Position numbers and translations under genes: made by a program
Source of the DNA: an uncultured Lachnospiraceae bacterium
Lineage (GTDB): Bacteria > Bacillota > Clostridia > Lachnospirales > Lachnospiraceae
DNA: 64,000 nt
Assembly (NCBI GenBank): GCA_947589315.1
Contig: CANPZE010000013.1
Coordinates: 1 to 64,000, forward strand
Reading direction: 5' to 3'
The notes under the pieces: generated by a model
The model's database searches: none
Seen by the model: the letters and a program-made list of their open reading frames with translations, nothing else
Told to the model about the DNA's origin: nothing
In this document: positions 1-7,920 of the stretch, piece after piece
Layout: each line of letters begins with the position of its first letter
How positions within the stretch are numbered: position 1 is the first letter of the stretch

Positions 1-380
1 ATATAACGCCACCTCCCCTCCTATGTATTCCGGCAAGCCGGTCATTAAGCGTTGGGAGGCTACCACCCTGTCATGGGCACTTTCCTATGGCTTTCGCCAC
101 GTTACCAATATACCATTTCCGACATCACACTTCAACCGTTTTCTACAATTCTTCCTCCCTCCGTTTCCCTCTGTTCTGTATTTTATTCTGCTGTCTGCCC
201 TCGTTCTGCTCCACACGTTCAAGGTTGGCTTTGTTATAGCTTATCACTTCCGCAAATGCAAGGTCGTGACACGCCCTCGCCCTCTCGTTCCGAAGCGTTC
301 CACTTTTCCACTATTATCATTTAGAAAATGCTTTACGTCTTCAATTTTATAATGTTTAATATAACTAAAAAACACGAAAG
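1..380. other. Left-edge stretch with no convincing gene
   Basis: No open reading frame here has both a ribosome site and recognisable protein character; the short frames on both strands look like chance readings. The complement of about 10-25 is a purine-rich AGGAGGGGAGG tract resembling a strong ribosome site for a leftward gene beyond the window edge. Given the decayed regulator next door, I infer this is the end of an accessory or mobile region, but no integrase, repeat or attachment site is visible. Confidence 0.4.
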
Positions 381-392
381 GAGTACTGCAAC

Positions 393-601
393 ATGACAAT
401 GGCACAAAAAATAAATATGGCCATGGCATATAAAGGAATGAGTCAGGCTGCTCTGGCAAGGGCTATCTCTATGACACCTTCAAACTTTAACCAGAAACTC
501 AAAAGAGAAACCTTTTCCACCGAGGAGCTTGATAAAATTGCAGAAGCCTTGGTGGCATGTACGAATTTTGCTTTATATTCCCAGACGGCACCAAAATATA
601 A
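393..601 (+). pseudogene. Small Cro/C1-type (XRE) HTH regulator, frameshifted near its end
   Basis: The first 50 codons encode a compact helix-turn-helix protein (MSQAALARAISMTPSNFNQK is the HTH core) of the small XRE type common on clostridial mobile elements. AAGGAG lies 9 bases before the ATG. Frame 1 then runs into an unlikely tail to 683. The +1 frame from base 548 reads LGGMYEFCFIFPDGTKI and stops at 601, which looks like the natural C-terminus of this family (FPDGT near the end). One lost base near 546-556, most simply a C in the GCC-TTG junction, explains both. The HTH may still be made with a wrong tail. Family assignment is by motif recognition only. Confidence 0.7.
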
Positions 602-755
602 AGCCCTGCTGCTACTTGTCAGCAATCCGCTGTCAATTGACAGCCATTGTCAGCAGACGGCAGCAGGCGAATACAACGCGTGATGATTTCGAGCCGTTTT
701 TCTATCGCTGTGCGTGTCATATGGTGGCTGATGATGTACTCTAGACCATGGCATT

Positions 756-1148
756 ATGTCTTTTCCGAAAGAGGGGATCGCTTTGCATGAACCCGAAACC
801 AGGCGAGCTGCATCAACTTCTATGCTTAGCGCAACCAAGTTATCAATTAAAGCTCTTGATAATCTAATGGCTGCTGCCGCATCTGATAACCCATACATCC
901 AGCCTGTTTCGGACCTCCTGGAAGATGAAAACTTGCTAAATCATACAACTCGCTATTGTAAAACAGATTATGGCCATATAAGCACATTTGTTGATATTCC
1001 GGATCCTTTTTCAGGCTCAAGCTCACGTGTTTTAATTAACCCACGCACTCTCAGGCAGTCCGATGCTATGACACTATACAATGAATTACTTAAATATATA
1101 AATCAAAACAGAAAGCATAACAACATCCCTGGATTGTATGATGTATAA
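756..1148 (+). CDS. Hypothetical protein of unknown function
   Basis: This frame encodes about 130 residues that I do not recognise. There is no clear ribosome site at the ATG at 756. An in-frame ATG at 822 (MLSATKLSIKALDNLM) is an equally plausible start. The sequence is soluble, mixed alpha/beta in character and without membrane segments or cysteine motifs. It lies between the frameshifted XRE gene and the lysS terminator, so it may be the surviving end of a longer mobile-element gene. The amino-acid composition from about residue 23 onward looks protein-like, unlike the shadow frames nearby. Confidence 0.4.
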   Translation: MSFPKEGIALHEPETRRAASTSMLSATKLSIKALDNLMAAAASDNPYIQPVSDLLEDENLLNHTTRYCKTDYGHISTFVDIPDPFSGSSSRVLINPRTLRQSDAMTLYNELLKYINQNRKHNNIPGLYDV

Positions 1149-1233
1149 TAGAAAAGCGCCGGGCAAAAAGTTCATATTTTCTTGTGTCTGACGCTCATTT
1201 TATTTTCAAATGGATTAAATTCGGGTTAATTTC

Positions 1234-1268
1234 AAAAAATAAGGCTCTCCAAAATGCTTGGAAAGCCT
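1234..1268 (-). terminator. Rho-independent terminator of greA-lysS
   Basis: On the minus strand AGGCTTTCCAA pairs with TTGGAGAGCCT (one mismatch) around a GCATT loop, followed by TATTTTTTG. It begins about 15 bases after the lysS stop. It also marks the boundary between the housekeeping region and the accessory remnant to the left. Confidence 0.85.
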
Positions 1269-1283
1269 GTAAAATCAACGCTT

Positions 1284-2780
1284 TTATTTGTCAAGACTCT
1301 TCATCGTCGGGAACAGCAGCACATCTCTGATGGCCGGCGAATTTGTCATCATCATCACCATACGGTCAATCCCAAATCCAATACCGCCGGTAGGAGGCAT
1401 TCCTATACTCAACGCATTCAGGAAATCTTCATCGGTATGATTTGCCTCATCGTCTCCCGCAGCAAATGCTTTTTCCTGCTCCTCAAAGCGGGCCCTCTGA
1501 TCAATAGGATCATTCAGCTCCGAATAAGCATTCGCCATTTCCCAGCCATTCATAAAGAACTCAAACCGCTCCACATACTCCGGATCGTCCGGCTTCTTCT
1601 TAGTCAGAGGCGAGATCTCTATCGGATGGTCCATAATAAACGTAGGCTGGATCAAATGATCCTCCACATATTCCTCAAAAAACAGATTTAAGATATCGCC
1701 CTTGCCGTGCCGTTCCTCATACTCCAGTCCGTGCTGGTCAGCCAGCTTTCGCGCCTCCTCAAGCGTATGCACCTGGTCAAAATCCACATTAGCATACTTC
1801 TTCACCGCATCCACCATAGTGATCCGCTCAAAAGGTTTTGACAGATCCATGGTATGTTCTCCATAAGTAAGCACCTCAGAGCCCGTTACTTCTCTGGCCA
1901 CATAACGATACAGATTCTCTGTCAGATCCATCATGCCATGATAATCCGTATACGCCTGATACAGCTCCATCAAGGTAAACTCCGGATTATGGCGGGTATC
2001 CAGTCCCTCATTTCGGAACACCCTTCCAATTTCATAGACACGCTCCATGCCGCCTACGATCAACCTCTTCAGATATAGTTCCAGAGAGATTCTCAGCTTC
2101 AGGTCCTCATCCAGGGCATTAAAATGTGTTTCAAAGGGTCGGGCTGCTGCGCCGCCGGCATTGGCCACCAGCATAGGAGTCTCTACCTCCATAAAACCTT
2201 CCCCATCCAGATAGCGGCGGATACTGCTGATCACTTTAGACCGCTTAATAAAAGTATCCTTCACTTCCTCATTCATGATCAAGTCCACATACCTCTGGCG
2301 ATAGCGGGTATCCGTGTCCGTCAGGCCATGATATTTCTCCGGCAGGATCTGCAGGCTTTTAGACAACAGAGTAACCTCTTCTGCATGAATCGAAATCTCT
2401 CCCGTCTTAGTGGTAAATACAGTTCCCCGGATTCCCAGGATATCTCCCACGTCATATTTCTTAAAATCCTTATAAGACTCCTCTCCGATACTGTCTCTCG
2501 CCACATATGCCTGGATATTTCCCTTCAGGTCCTGCACATTGCAGAAGGAGGCCTTTCCCATGATACGCTTAAACATCATACGCCCCGCGACAGCGACCTC
2601 CTGTCCCTCCAGTTCCCCATACCGCTCTTTAATATCGGTGGAATGCATCGTCACATCGTATTTTGTAATGGCAAAAGGATCCTTTCCCTCTGCCTGCAAT
2701 GCCTCCAATTTATCTCTGCGGACCTTAAGCAGGGCATTCATATCCTGCTCCGTCTGCGGTTTATTCTGTTGCTGTGCCAC
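1284..2780 (-). CDS. lysS: Lysyl-tRNA synthetase, class II
   Basis: Charges tRNA-Lys with lysine in the cytoplasm. The 498-residue length is normal for the bacterial class II enzyme. An N-terminal OB-fold anticodon-binding domain (about 60-165) precedes the catalytic core with motif 2 (VYEIGRVFRNEG) and motif 3 (GGIGFGIDRMVM, about 465-476). The start is GTG, supported by GAGGAG 7 bases upstream; the protein begins MAQQQNKPQ. It lies 23 bases after the greA stop, so the two are cotranscribed, a common Firmicute arrangement. A terminator follows directly. Confidence 0.97.
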   Translation of the reverse strand: MAQQQNKPQTEQDMNALLKVRRDKLEALQAEGKDPFAITKYDVTMHSTDIKERYGELEGQEVAVAGRMMFKRIMGKASFCNVQDLKGNIQAYVARDSIGEESYKDFKKYDVGDILGIRGTVFTTKTGEISIHAEEVTLLSKSLQILPEKYHGLTDTDTRYRQRYVDLIMNEEVKDTFIKRSKVISSIRRYLDGEGFMEVETPMLVANAGGAAARPFETHFNALDEDLKLRISLELYLKRLIVGGMERVYEIGRVFRNEGLDTRHNPEFTLMELYQAYTDYHGMMDLTENLYRYVAREVTGSEVLTYGEHTMDLSKPFERITMVDAVKKYANVDFDQVHTLEEARKLADQHGLEYEERHGKGDILNLFFEEYVEDHLIQPTFIMDHPIEISPLTKKKPDDPEYVERFEFFMNGWEMANAYSELNDPIDQRARFEEQEKAFAAGDDEANHTDEDFLNALSIGMPPTGGIGFGIDRMVMMMTNSPAIRDVLLFPTMKSLDK

Positions 2781-2803
2781 GATATTGCTCCTCTCTCCTG
2801 CTA

Positions 2804-3283
2804 TTATTTCTGGATCTCCAGAATCTCATACTGTATCATCTCCCCGGTAGGCGTCTCCACTTCAATCTTTTCCCCTACCTTTGCGCCGATCAGAGCCATT
2901 CCTACCGGCGACTCATTAGAAATCTTCCCGTTCAGGCAGTCTGACTCTGTGGAACCTACAATCTTATATTCCATAATCTCATCAAATTCTAAATCCTTCA
3001 GTCTCACCACACAGCCAATGTTAATCGCATTAACATCTACATCCTCATCTACTACGACCTCGGCATTTTTCAGGATCTTGTCAATCTCTTCGATACGCAG
3101 CTCAATATCCCGCTGCTCATCCTTGGCAGCATCATACTCTGCATTTTCGGATAAGTCGCCTTGCTCTCTTGCTTCCTTTATTTTGACGGCAACCTGTTTT
3201 CGCTTATTCACCTTCAGATCCTGCAACTCATCTTCCAATGCTTTCAGACCCTCATAGGTCAATATGTTTTTCTTCTCTGCCAT
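2804..3283 (-). CDS. greA: Transcription elongation factor GreA
   Basis: Rescues backtracked RNA polymerase by stimulating transcript cleavage through the secondary channel. The protein is 159 residues: an N-terminal coiled coil carrying the acidic tip (GDLSENAEYDAAKDEQ, with D43 and E46 matching the catalytic acids of the family), then a FKBP-like domain ending in the usual GxKVGExIEVxTP pattern. The frame extends further upstream, but MAEKKNILTYEG is chosen because GGAGG lies 7 bases before it and the family begins there. First gene of the greA-lysS operon. Confidence 0.96.
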   Translation of the reverse strand: MAEKKNILTYEGLKALEDELQDLKVNKRKQVAVKIKEAREQGDLSENAEYDAAKDEQRDIELRIEEIDKILKNAEVVVDEDVDVNAINIGCVVRLKDLEFDEIMEYKIVGSTESDCLNGKISNESPVGMALIGAKVGEKIEVETPTGEMIQYEILEIQK

Positions 3284-3324
3284 TTTGCTTTCCTCCAATT
3301 TCTTAGCATTAACAATATCCACTT

Positions 3325-3353
3325 ATTATAACGTACCGTTCCGGCAACGTCAA
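3325..3353 (-). promoter_or_regulatory. Sigma-A promoter for greA-lysS
   Basis: Reading leftward: TTGACG (3348-3353), 17-base spacer, TATAAT (3325-3330). The -35 box overlaps the last codons of the upstream esterase gene, so greA-lysS can be transcribed independently of it. Confidence 0.8.
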
Positions 3354-4942
3354 CTATTCCCCATGCTTTCCCCTGACATGGCAATAGCATTCAGCACTCC
3401 ATTCCCACTGTCATCCATATCCCTGTCGCTTCCATCATGGATACTGGTGCGGAAGGGCGCCATAGGAAGGCCGTTGCGGCCAAACATGGTCACCTCCCCG
3501 TAATTTACCCAATTATACCGGGCATATACCGGTGATTTTACCTGAGAAGAGAACAGACGGATCTGATTGCCATCAATCTCTATATCATCTGCGGGATAAT
3601 AAACCTGATCCCGCCCTGCTACCTCAAAGCCCAGAGGCTTGTCCCCCTTGCAGACCAGCCCGTCTTTGGCATGATTAAAGATCAGCCAGATATAGGAATC
3701 GTCCGTATAGCATGACTGGTAAAAGGGACCGAATGCCCTTACATCATCCTGCATTCCATAGACATGGTACATAGCCTGCAATGCCAGCCTCTCCCCTACC
3801 GGAAGCTTATCTACCGGATGGATATTGTTCAGCTCTCCCTTATCCAGAATGACAGCCAGCCCTGTATTCTTAACTGTGCGGTATGCGCGCATCTGAGCTT
3901 CCCGGATCATGGGCCAGTTCTTAAAATCCGGATCTCCGGCATTCTTAAACATAGGCAGCTGTACGATCATAAACGGCAGCTTATCGTCCTCCCAGTCCTC
4001 TCTCCATTGCCGGATTAAGGCAGTCAACAGTGTATAATAAGATTTTGGCTTGTTCTCATCCTGCTCTCCCTGGTAGTAGATAAAGCCAGCCAGCGTATAC
4101 GGCTTCACCCGGCACAGCATTGTCTCATACAGGCCGGCTGGACGCTGCTCCGACCAGGGCCCGATCGGTCCGGGATACTGATTCTCCCCGCATACCTCGA
4201 GCGCCCCCTCCCAGGTAGGATTGGGTTCCGTCTCATAATACTCTTTACATTTTCTGTCAAATTCTGCCTGATAGACCATATAGGCCTCTCTTGCCTTAAT
4301 ATATTCCTCCAGCACCTGATCCTTGGTTGCGGCATCGTACTCCTCTATATAGGAAACAATCTCCTTATTTTTCTCCAGCTCCTCCCGGCTCATCCAGCAG
4401 GAAGCCGATGTCCCTCCCCAATTGCAGCCGATAATACCAATGGGGACATTCAGCTGGGCAGCCAGCTTTCTGGCAAAATAGTACGCCACGGCGGACCAGC
4501 GTCCTGCCGTCTCCGGGGTACACAATTCCCAGCAGCTTTCTTTCTCTGCCTGGTCCATTTCCTCACAAAAATGTGTGAACTTCGGTGTATAATAATACCG
4601 GATCAGCGGATTATACGCCTCTGAGACTGCATCTATCCCGTCTTTGGAATTCTGCAGCTCCAGTTCCATATTGGACTGGCCTCCTGCCAGCCACACCTCG
4701 CCATACTCCACATCCTGAAATACCACCTGCTCCCCGCCGGCAGTAATTATCATTTCATAAGGTCCGCCGGCTTCCATCGGCGGCAGCTTTAATGTCCACC
4801 TTCCATCAATCACCCGGGTAGTCACCTGGATATCCTGAATCACTACAACTACTTTCTCCTGGTCCGACTCACCCCATACGGTAACTGGCTTTCTTCTCTG
4901 CAGTATCATATGATCACTGAATATTGCTGGTAATTTAAGCAT
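3350..4942 (-). CDS. Sialate O-acetylesterase-like SGNH hydrolase
   Basis: A 530-residue carbohydrate esterase of the sialate 9-O-acetylesterase family, expected to remove acetyl groups from sugars so that glycan breakdown can proceed. The N-terminal beta domain leads into GEVWLAGGQSNME (about 81-93), the family's block I with the catalytic Ser90. GCNWGGTSASCW follows near 170, FIYYQGEQDE in the middle, and IHPVDKLPVGERL near 373 carries the catalytic His. No signal peptide is visible, so it should be cytoplasmic and act on imported substrates. GGAGGG lies 6 bases before the ATG. No sialic-acid catabolic genes lie nearby, so the exact substrate is open. Confidence 0.88.
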   Translation of the reverse strand: MLKLPAIFSDHMILQRRKPVTVWGESDQEKVVVVIQDIQVTTRVIDGRWTLKLPPMEAGGPYEMIITAGGEQVVFQDVEYGEVWLAGGQSNMELELQNSKDGIDAVSEAYNPLIRYYYTPKFTHFCEEMDQAEKESCWELCTPETAGRWSAVAYYFARKLAAQLNVPIGIIGCNWGGTSASCWMSREELEKNKEIVSYIEEYDAATKDQVLEEYIKAREAYMVYQAEFDRKCKEYYETEPNPTWEGALEVCGENQYPGPIGPWSEQRPAGLYETMLCRVKPYTLAGFIYYQGEQDENKPKSYYTLLTALIRQWREDWEDDKLPFMIVQLPMFKNAGDPDFKNWPMIREAQMRAYRTVKNTGLAVILDKGELNNIHPVDKLPVGERLALQAMYHVYGMQDDVRAFGPFYQSCYTDDSYIWLIFNHAKDGLVCKGDKPLGFEVAGRDQVYYPADDIEIDGNQIRLFSSQVKSPVYARYNWVNYGEVTMFGRNGLPMAPFRTSIHDGSDRDMDDSGNGVLNAIAMSGESMGNS

Positions 4943-5022
4943 AATCTTCCCTCCATTTGATCAACCTATTGTTCTATCATAGTACAAATCTGCCGGAATG
5001 AGAAGTCCTGTGACAAAAAAAT

Positions 5023-5051
5023 TTGCAATAATACCCATATACATTTATAAT
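5023..5051 (+). promoter_or_regulatory. Sigma-A promoter for the DUF5050 gene
   Basis: TTGCAA (5023-5028), 17-base spacer, TATAAT (5046-5051), about 42 bases before the chosen start. It lies in the divergent gap between the esterase and the DUF5050 gene. Confidence 0.7.
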
Positions 5052-5092
5052 CCTATTATGAAAGCTTGTTTTCAGGAAAAGAGGATTCTATT

Positions 5093-6130
5093 ATGAGTAC
5101 ATCAAAAAAAGTAAGTAAAAGCCACAAGCTCCGCAATAGATTACTGGCGGGAGGGATTCTGCTCCTGGCCGCCGGTCTGGTCACATGGATCTATCTGTCT
5201 GACCGGGTGCAGTTCTATGACGACCCCTCCACCACGGGCAATACCAGCGCCAATCTGCTGAACGGCGGTTTATTTGCAGAGGCAGGGGACACCATTTATT
5301 TTGCCAACCCCTATGACCAGAATACCTTATATTCCATGGACCAAAACCTGGAGAAGGTAACCCGGCTGAATGGGGACAATGTCAGCTATCTGAACGTAGC
5401 CGCCCCGTATATATTCTACACCAGAAGAAATGACAAAAAGCAGATTGATTCTGATATGCTGCTGAATCTGAAAACCACTGGTTTGTACCGGACCAACCAA
5501 AAGGGCGCACAGATGGATGTTCTATACGATGGGCCTACCCAGGCCCTCTGCCTGCACGGCAACTCCGTCTATTATCAGCACTATGATTCTGAGAAAGGGC
5601 TATTGCTGTATTCGATAGGGATCGATGGATCAGAAGATAAGCTGCTGTTAGAACAGCCTGCTGCAGCCTATGCCATTAATAATGATACGATCTATTATAC
5701 GGGTATGGATACCGATCACAAAATCTATTCCATGAACCTGGACGGCTCCGGTTCCCAGGTAATCTATGACGGCAATTGTACCAGCCTGACTCTGGAGGAC
5801 GGATGGCTGTATTTCCTGGATATGTCTCAGGATTACATACTGTGCCGGATGCGTACCGATGGAAGCCAATTAGAAGCGCTGACTTCCCAACGCCTGGCCA
5901 CCTACAATGTCAGCGGCGGCACTGTCTATTACCAGGTTGATAACGGCACAGACAATGGCCTGTATTCTTTCAATATAGAAGAGGGCAGCTCCAGCTCCCG
6001 GCAGCTCCGCTCCGGTAATTTCAACTATATCCATGTGCTGAGCAAGTATCTGTTCTTTGAAGAATATGATGGAAGTGTTCTATATGTTATGGACCGGAAG
6101 ACGGGACAGATCCGGGAATTCCAACCCTAA
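5093..6130 (+). CDS. Membrane-anchored DUF5050 beta-propeller-like protein
   Basis: A 345-residue protein with a basic N-terminus, one membrane segment (LLAGGILLLAAGLVTWIYL, about 20-38) and a large outer domain. The outer part repeats short blocks of the type YFxNxxDxxxLYxMxxD, which resemble blades of a beta-propeller and are typical of DUF5050 proteins in Clostridia. No catalytic motif is seen; a sensing or binding role at the cell surface is an inference. MSTSKKVSKS is chosen over an upstream ATG because AGAGG precedes it. Its stop codon overlaps the convergent folB/folK stop. Confidence 0.8.
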   Translation: MSTSKKVSKSHKLRNRLLAGGILLLAAGLVTWIYLSDRVQFYDDPSTTGNTSANLLNGGLFAEAGDTIYFANPYDQNTLYSMDQNLEKVTRLNGDNVSYLNVAAPYIFYTRRNDKKQIDSDMLLNLKTTGLYRTNQKGAQMDVLYDGPTQALCLHGNSVYYQHYDSEKGLLLYSIGIDGSEDKLLLEQPAAAYAINNDTIYYTGMDTDHKIYSMNLDGSGSQVIYDGNCTSLTLEDGWLYFLDMSQDYILCRMRTDGSQLEALTSQRLATYNVSGGTVYYQVDNGTDNGLYSFNIEEGSSSSRQLRSGNFNYIHVLSKYLFFEEYDGSVLYVMDRKTGQIREFQP

Positions 6131-6957
6131 GCTTGTCTCAGCTCCCGGAGCAGTTCTTCCATGGTCCGTCCATTGGCAGGATGGGTTTGATACGGCGCAA
6201 TCTCACACATGGGTTCCAGTACAAAAGCCCGGCGGGCCATTTCCCTGTGGGGGATCGTCAGCTCCTGCGTATGAAGGATCAGGTCATCGTACAATAGAAT
6301 ATCAATATCTATCGTCCGCGGTCCCCAATGTACCGTCCTCACCCTTTTCAGCCGCTTCTCAATCTGTCCGATCTGTTCCAGCAGTTCCTGGGGAGTCTGC
6401 TGTGTCCGCAGCGCCAGCGCAGCGTTCAGAAAATCCCCCTGTTCTACGGGCCCTACCGGCTTAGTCTCAATATAACCAGACACCCGCTCTACGCAATTCT
6501 TCTCCTCTGCCCGCAGCAGTTCCACAGCGCAGTCCAGATTTTCTTTCCGGTCTCCCAGATTAGATCCCAGGCTTAGATAGGCCTGATGCCAGCCCCTGCT
6601 AATCTCCACCGCCACATTCTTTAGCGGCAGCCCGACAGGCGCCCAGGGCTTCTCTACCCGGATATCCACCCGCTCCAACGCCGGAAATGCCGACAGGATC
6701 TTCTCTGCCAAATGCTCCGCCAGACTCTCGATCAGCCGGAAGGTATTCTCCTCTGCCTCCTTTTTTATCAGCCAGCATACCTGGGAGTAATCAACAGAAG
6801 CCTCCAGGTCATCCTTCTGTCCTGCTTTCCGCACATCACAATACAGGCGGGCAGACAAGAGAAATTTCTGCCCCAGGACATTTTCCTCCTTCATGACTCC
6901 ATGCCGGGCAAATACCTCCAGCCCCTCGATACTGATCTGGTCGCTGATCCTTTCCAT
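6127..6957 (-). CDS. folK: Bifunctional dihydroneopterin aldolase / HPPK (FolB-FolK fusion)
   Basis: Catalyses two consecutive steps of folate synthesis: retro-aldol cleavage of dihydroneopterin and pyrophosphorylation of the resulting hydroxymethyl-dihydropterin. Residues 1-118 form the FolB domain (begins ISIEGLEVFARHGV; the later IESLAEHLAEKIL is typical). From about 126, YLSLGSNLGDR opens the HPPK domain, which carries the signature WGPRTIDIDILLYDD. At 276 residues it equals the sum of the two single enzymes. It is the last gene of metH-glycosyltransferase-folBK, starting 6 bases after the preceding stop. GGAGG precedes the ATG. Fusions of this kind are known in Clostridia. Confidence 0.94.
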   Translation of the reverse strand: MERISDQISIEGLEVFARHGVMKEENVLGQKFLLSARLYCDVRKAGQKDDLEASVDYSQVCWLIKKEAEENTFRLIESLAEHLAEKILSAFPALERVDIRVEKPWAPVGLPLKNVAVEISRGWHQAYLSLGSNLGDRKENLDCAVELLRAEEKNCVERVSGYIETKPVGPVEQGDFLNAALALRTQQTPQELLEQIGQIEKRLKRVRTVHWGPRTIDIDILLYDDLILHTQELTIPHREMARRAFVLEPMCEIAPYQTHPANGRTMEELLRELRQA

Positions 6958-6963
6958 ATCCCT

Positions 6964-7890
6964 TTACCTCCAATAACTTTTATTCATCGTGCAGGCCAAT
7001 ACTACTCTTCTGGGCAGGCGGTCATACCGTTTCCCCAATTGGTAGCCTGCCAGCTTAAAGGCGCATTGCACGGCAAAATAAAAGCCTTTCCAAAAATGGC
7101 CCCGCCGGATCAGATATTTTAATGACGAGGCGGCAAATCCCGCCCCCTCCTTTTCAGAAGAAATCCCCTCAAACACTTCCCTATACTGCCGCTGGGATAC
7201 CCCCAGATCAAAGTTGCGGGAAAATTGCTGCCGGCAGGTATAGGAATGGGAATGGATCACCCGGGCCTGGGCGCAATAGGCCACCTGATATCCGGCCTGG
7301 ATCACCCGGGAAGCCATGATCATATCCTCATTAAAGATGGCAGGATGCACAAAGCCCCCCTGTTCAAAATAGATCTTGCGTTTATACATCGCACATACGT
7401 CCGAACAAAAATAAGTCTTGATCCCCAGCCGTTCCAGATCCCCCAAGGCCTGTATCCGGTCCTGGTCTGGATAATTATGTTGCCGGGCCAGCTTTTCCAG
7501 GATCCCATCCTCCGGCCGGGCCAGCTGCCTTCCATAAGCAATTGCGGTCTCCTCTCTGTCCAACGCCTGCGCCAGCTTTTCCAAAAGCCGCCGGTCTGCA
7601 GGAATAGCATCCTGCGTCATCATAAGGACATATTCCTGCTTGGCCAGGGTCATGCCATAATGTCTGGTAGCGCCATGGTCAAAGTCTTCCTTCTTTACAG
7701 GATGCACAGATATCCGCTGGTCCTGTGACGGATACAGAGCCTCCCCCTCCCGGTCTATCGTCTGTAAAAGATATATATGGGCCGGCGCTGTGGTCTGTTC
7801 CAGAAGGCGGGACAATAACAGGGCCAGATTATCGTCCGGCCGGTATATCGGTATGACCACATCAATTCCAAAACCTGTTTCTGACTGCAT
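6964..7890 (-). CDS. Family 2 glycosyltransferase (rhamnosyltransferase-like)
   Basis: A 308-residue GT-A fold enzyme. The nucleotide-sugar site starts with IDVVIPIYRPDD (8-19). A DxD-like TQDAIP follows and FNEDMIMASRVIQAGY supplies the catalytic acid region. The C-terminal LIRRGHFWKGFYFAVQ segment is amphipathic and may touch the membrane. FDHGATRHYGM is typical of rhamnosyltransferase-like members. It is likely to act in cell-wall polysaccharide assembly, consistent with rfbC/rfbD elsewhere in the window, but acceptor and donor cannot be read from sequence. It sits oddly between metH and folBK in one operon. Confidence 0.85.
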   Translation of the reverse strand: MQSETGFGIDVVIPIYRPDDNLALLLSRLLEQTTAPAHIYLLQTIDREGEALYPSQDQRISVHPVKKEDFDHGATRHYGMTLAKQEYVLMMTQDAIPADRRLLEKLAQALDREETAIAYGRQLARPEDGILEKLARQHNYPDQDRIQALGDLERLGIKTYFCSDVCAMYKRKIYFEQGGFVHPAIFNEDMIMASRVIQAGYQVAYCAQARVIHSHSYTCRQQFSRNFDLGVSQRQYREVFEGISSEKEGAGFAASSLKYLIRRGHFWKGFYFAVQCAFKLAGYQLGKRYDRLPRRVVLACTMNKSYWR

Positions 7891-7920
7891 GCTATCTCCC
7901 TTCTATTCTATGCTTTTTCT

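Noticed and set aside
244..459. Leftward ORF over the left edge
   Set aside because: No ribosome site, overlaps the XRE regulator start, and the first half looks like a chance frame; only the end (RFGTRGRGRVTTLHLRK) is faintly protein-like.
2124..3257. Long rightward ORF antisense to lysS and greA
   Set aside because: It is a shadow of two certain genes, with unusual composition and no start signal.
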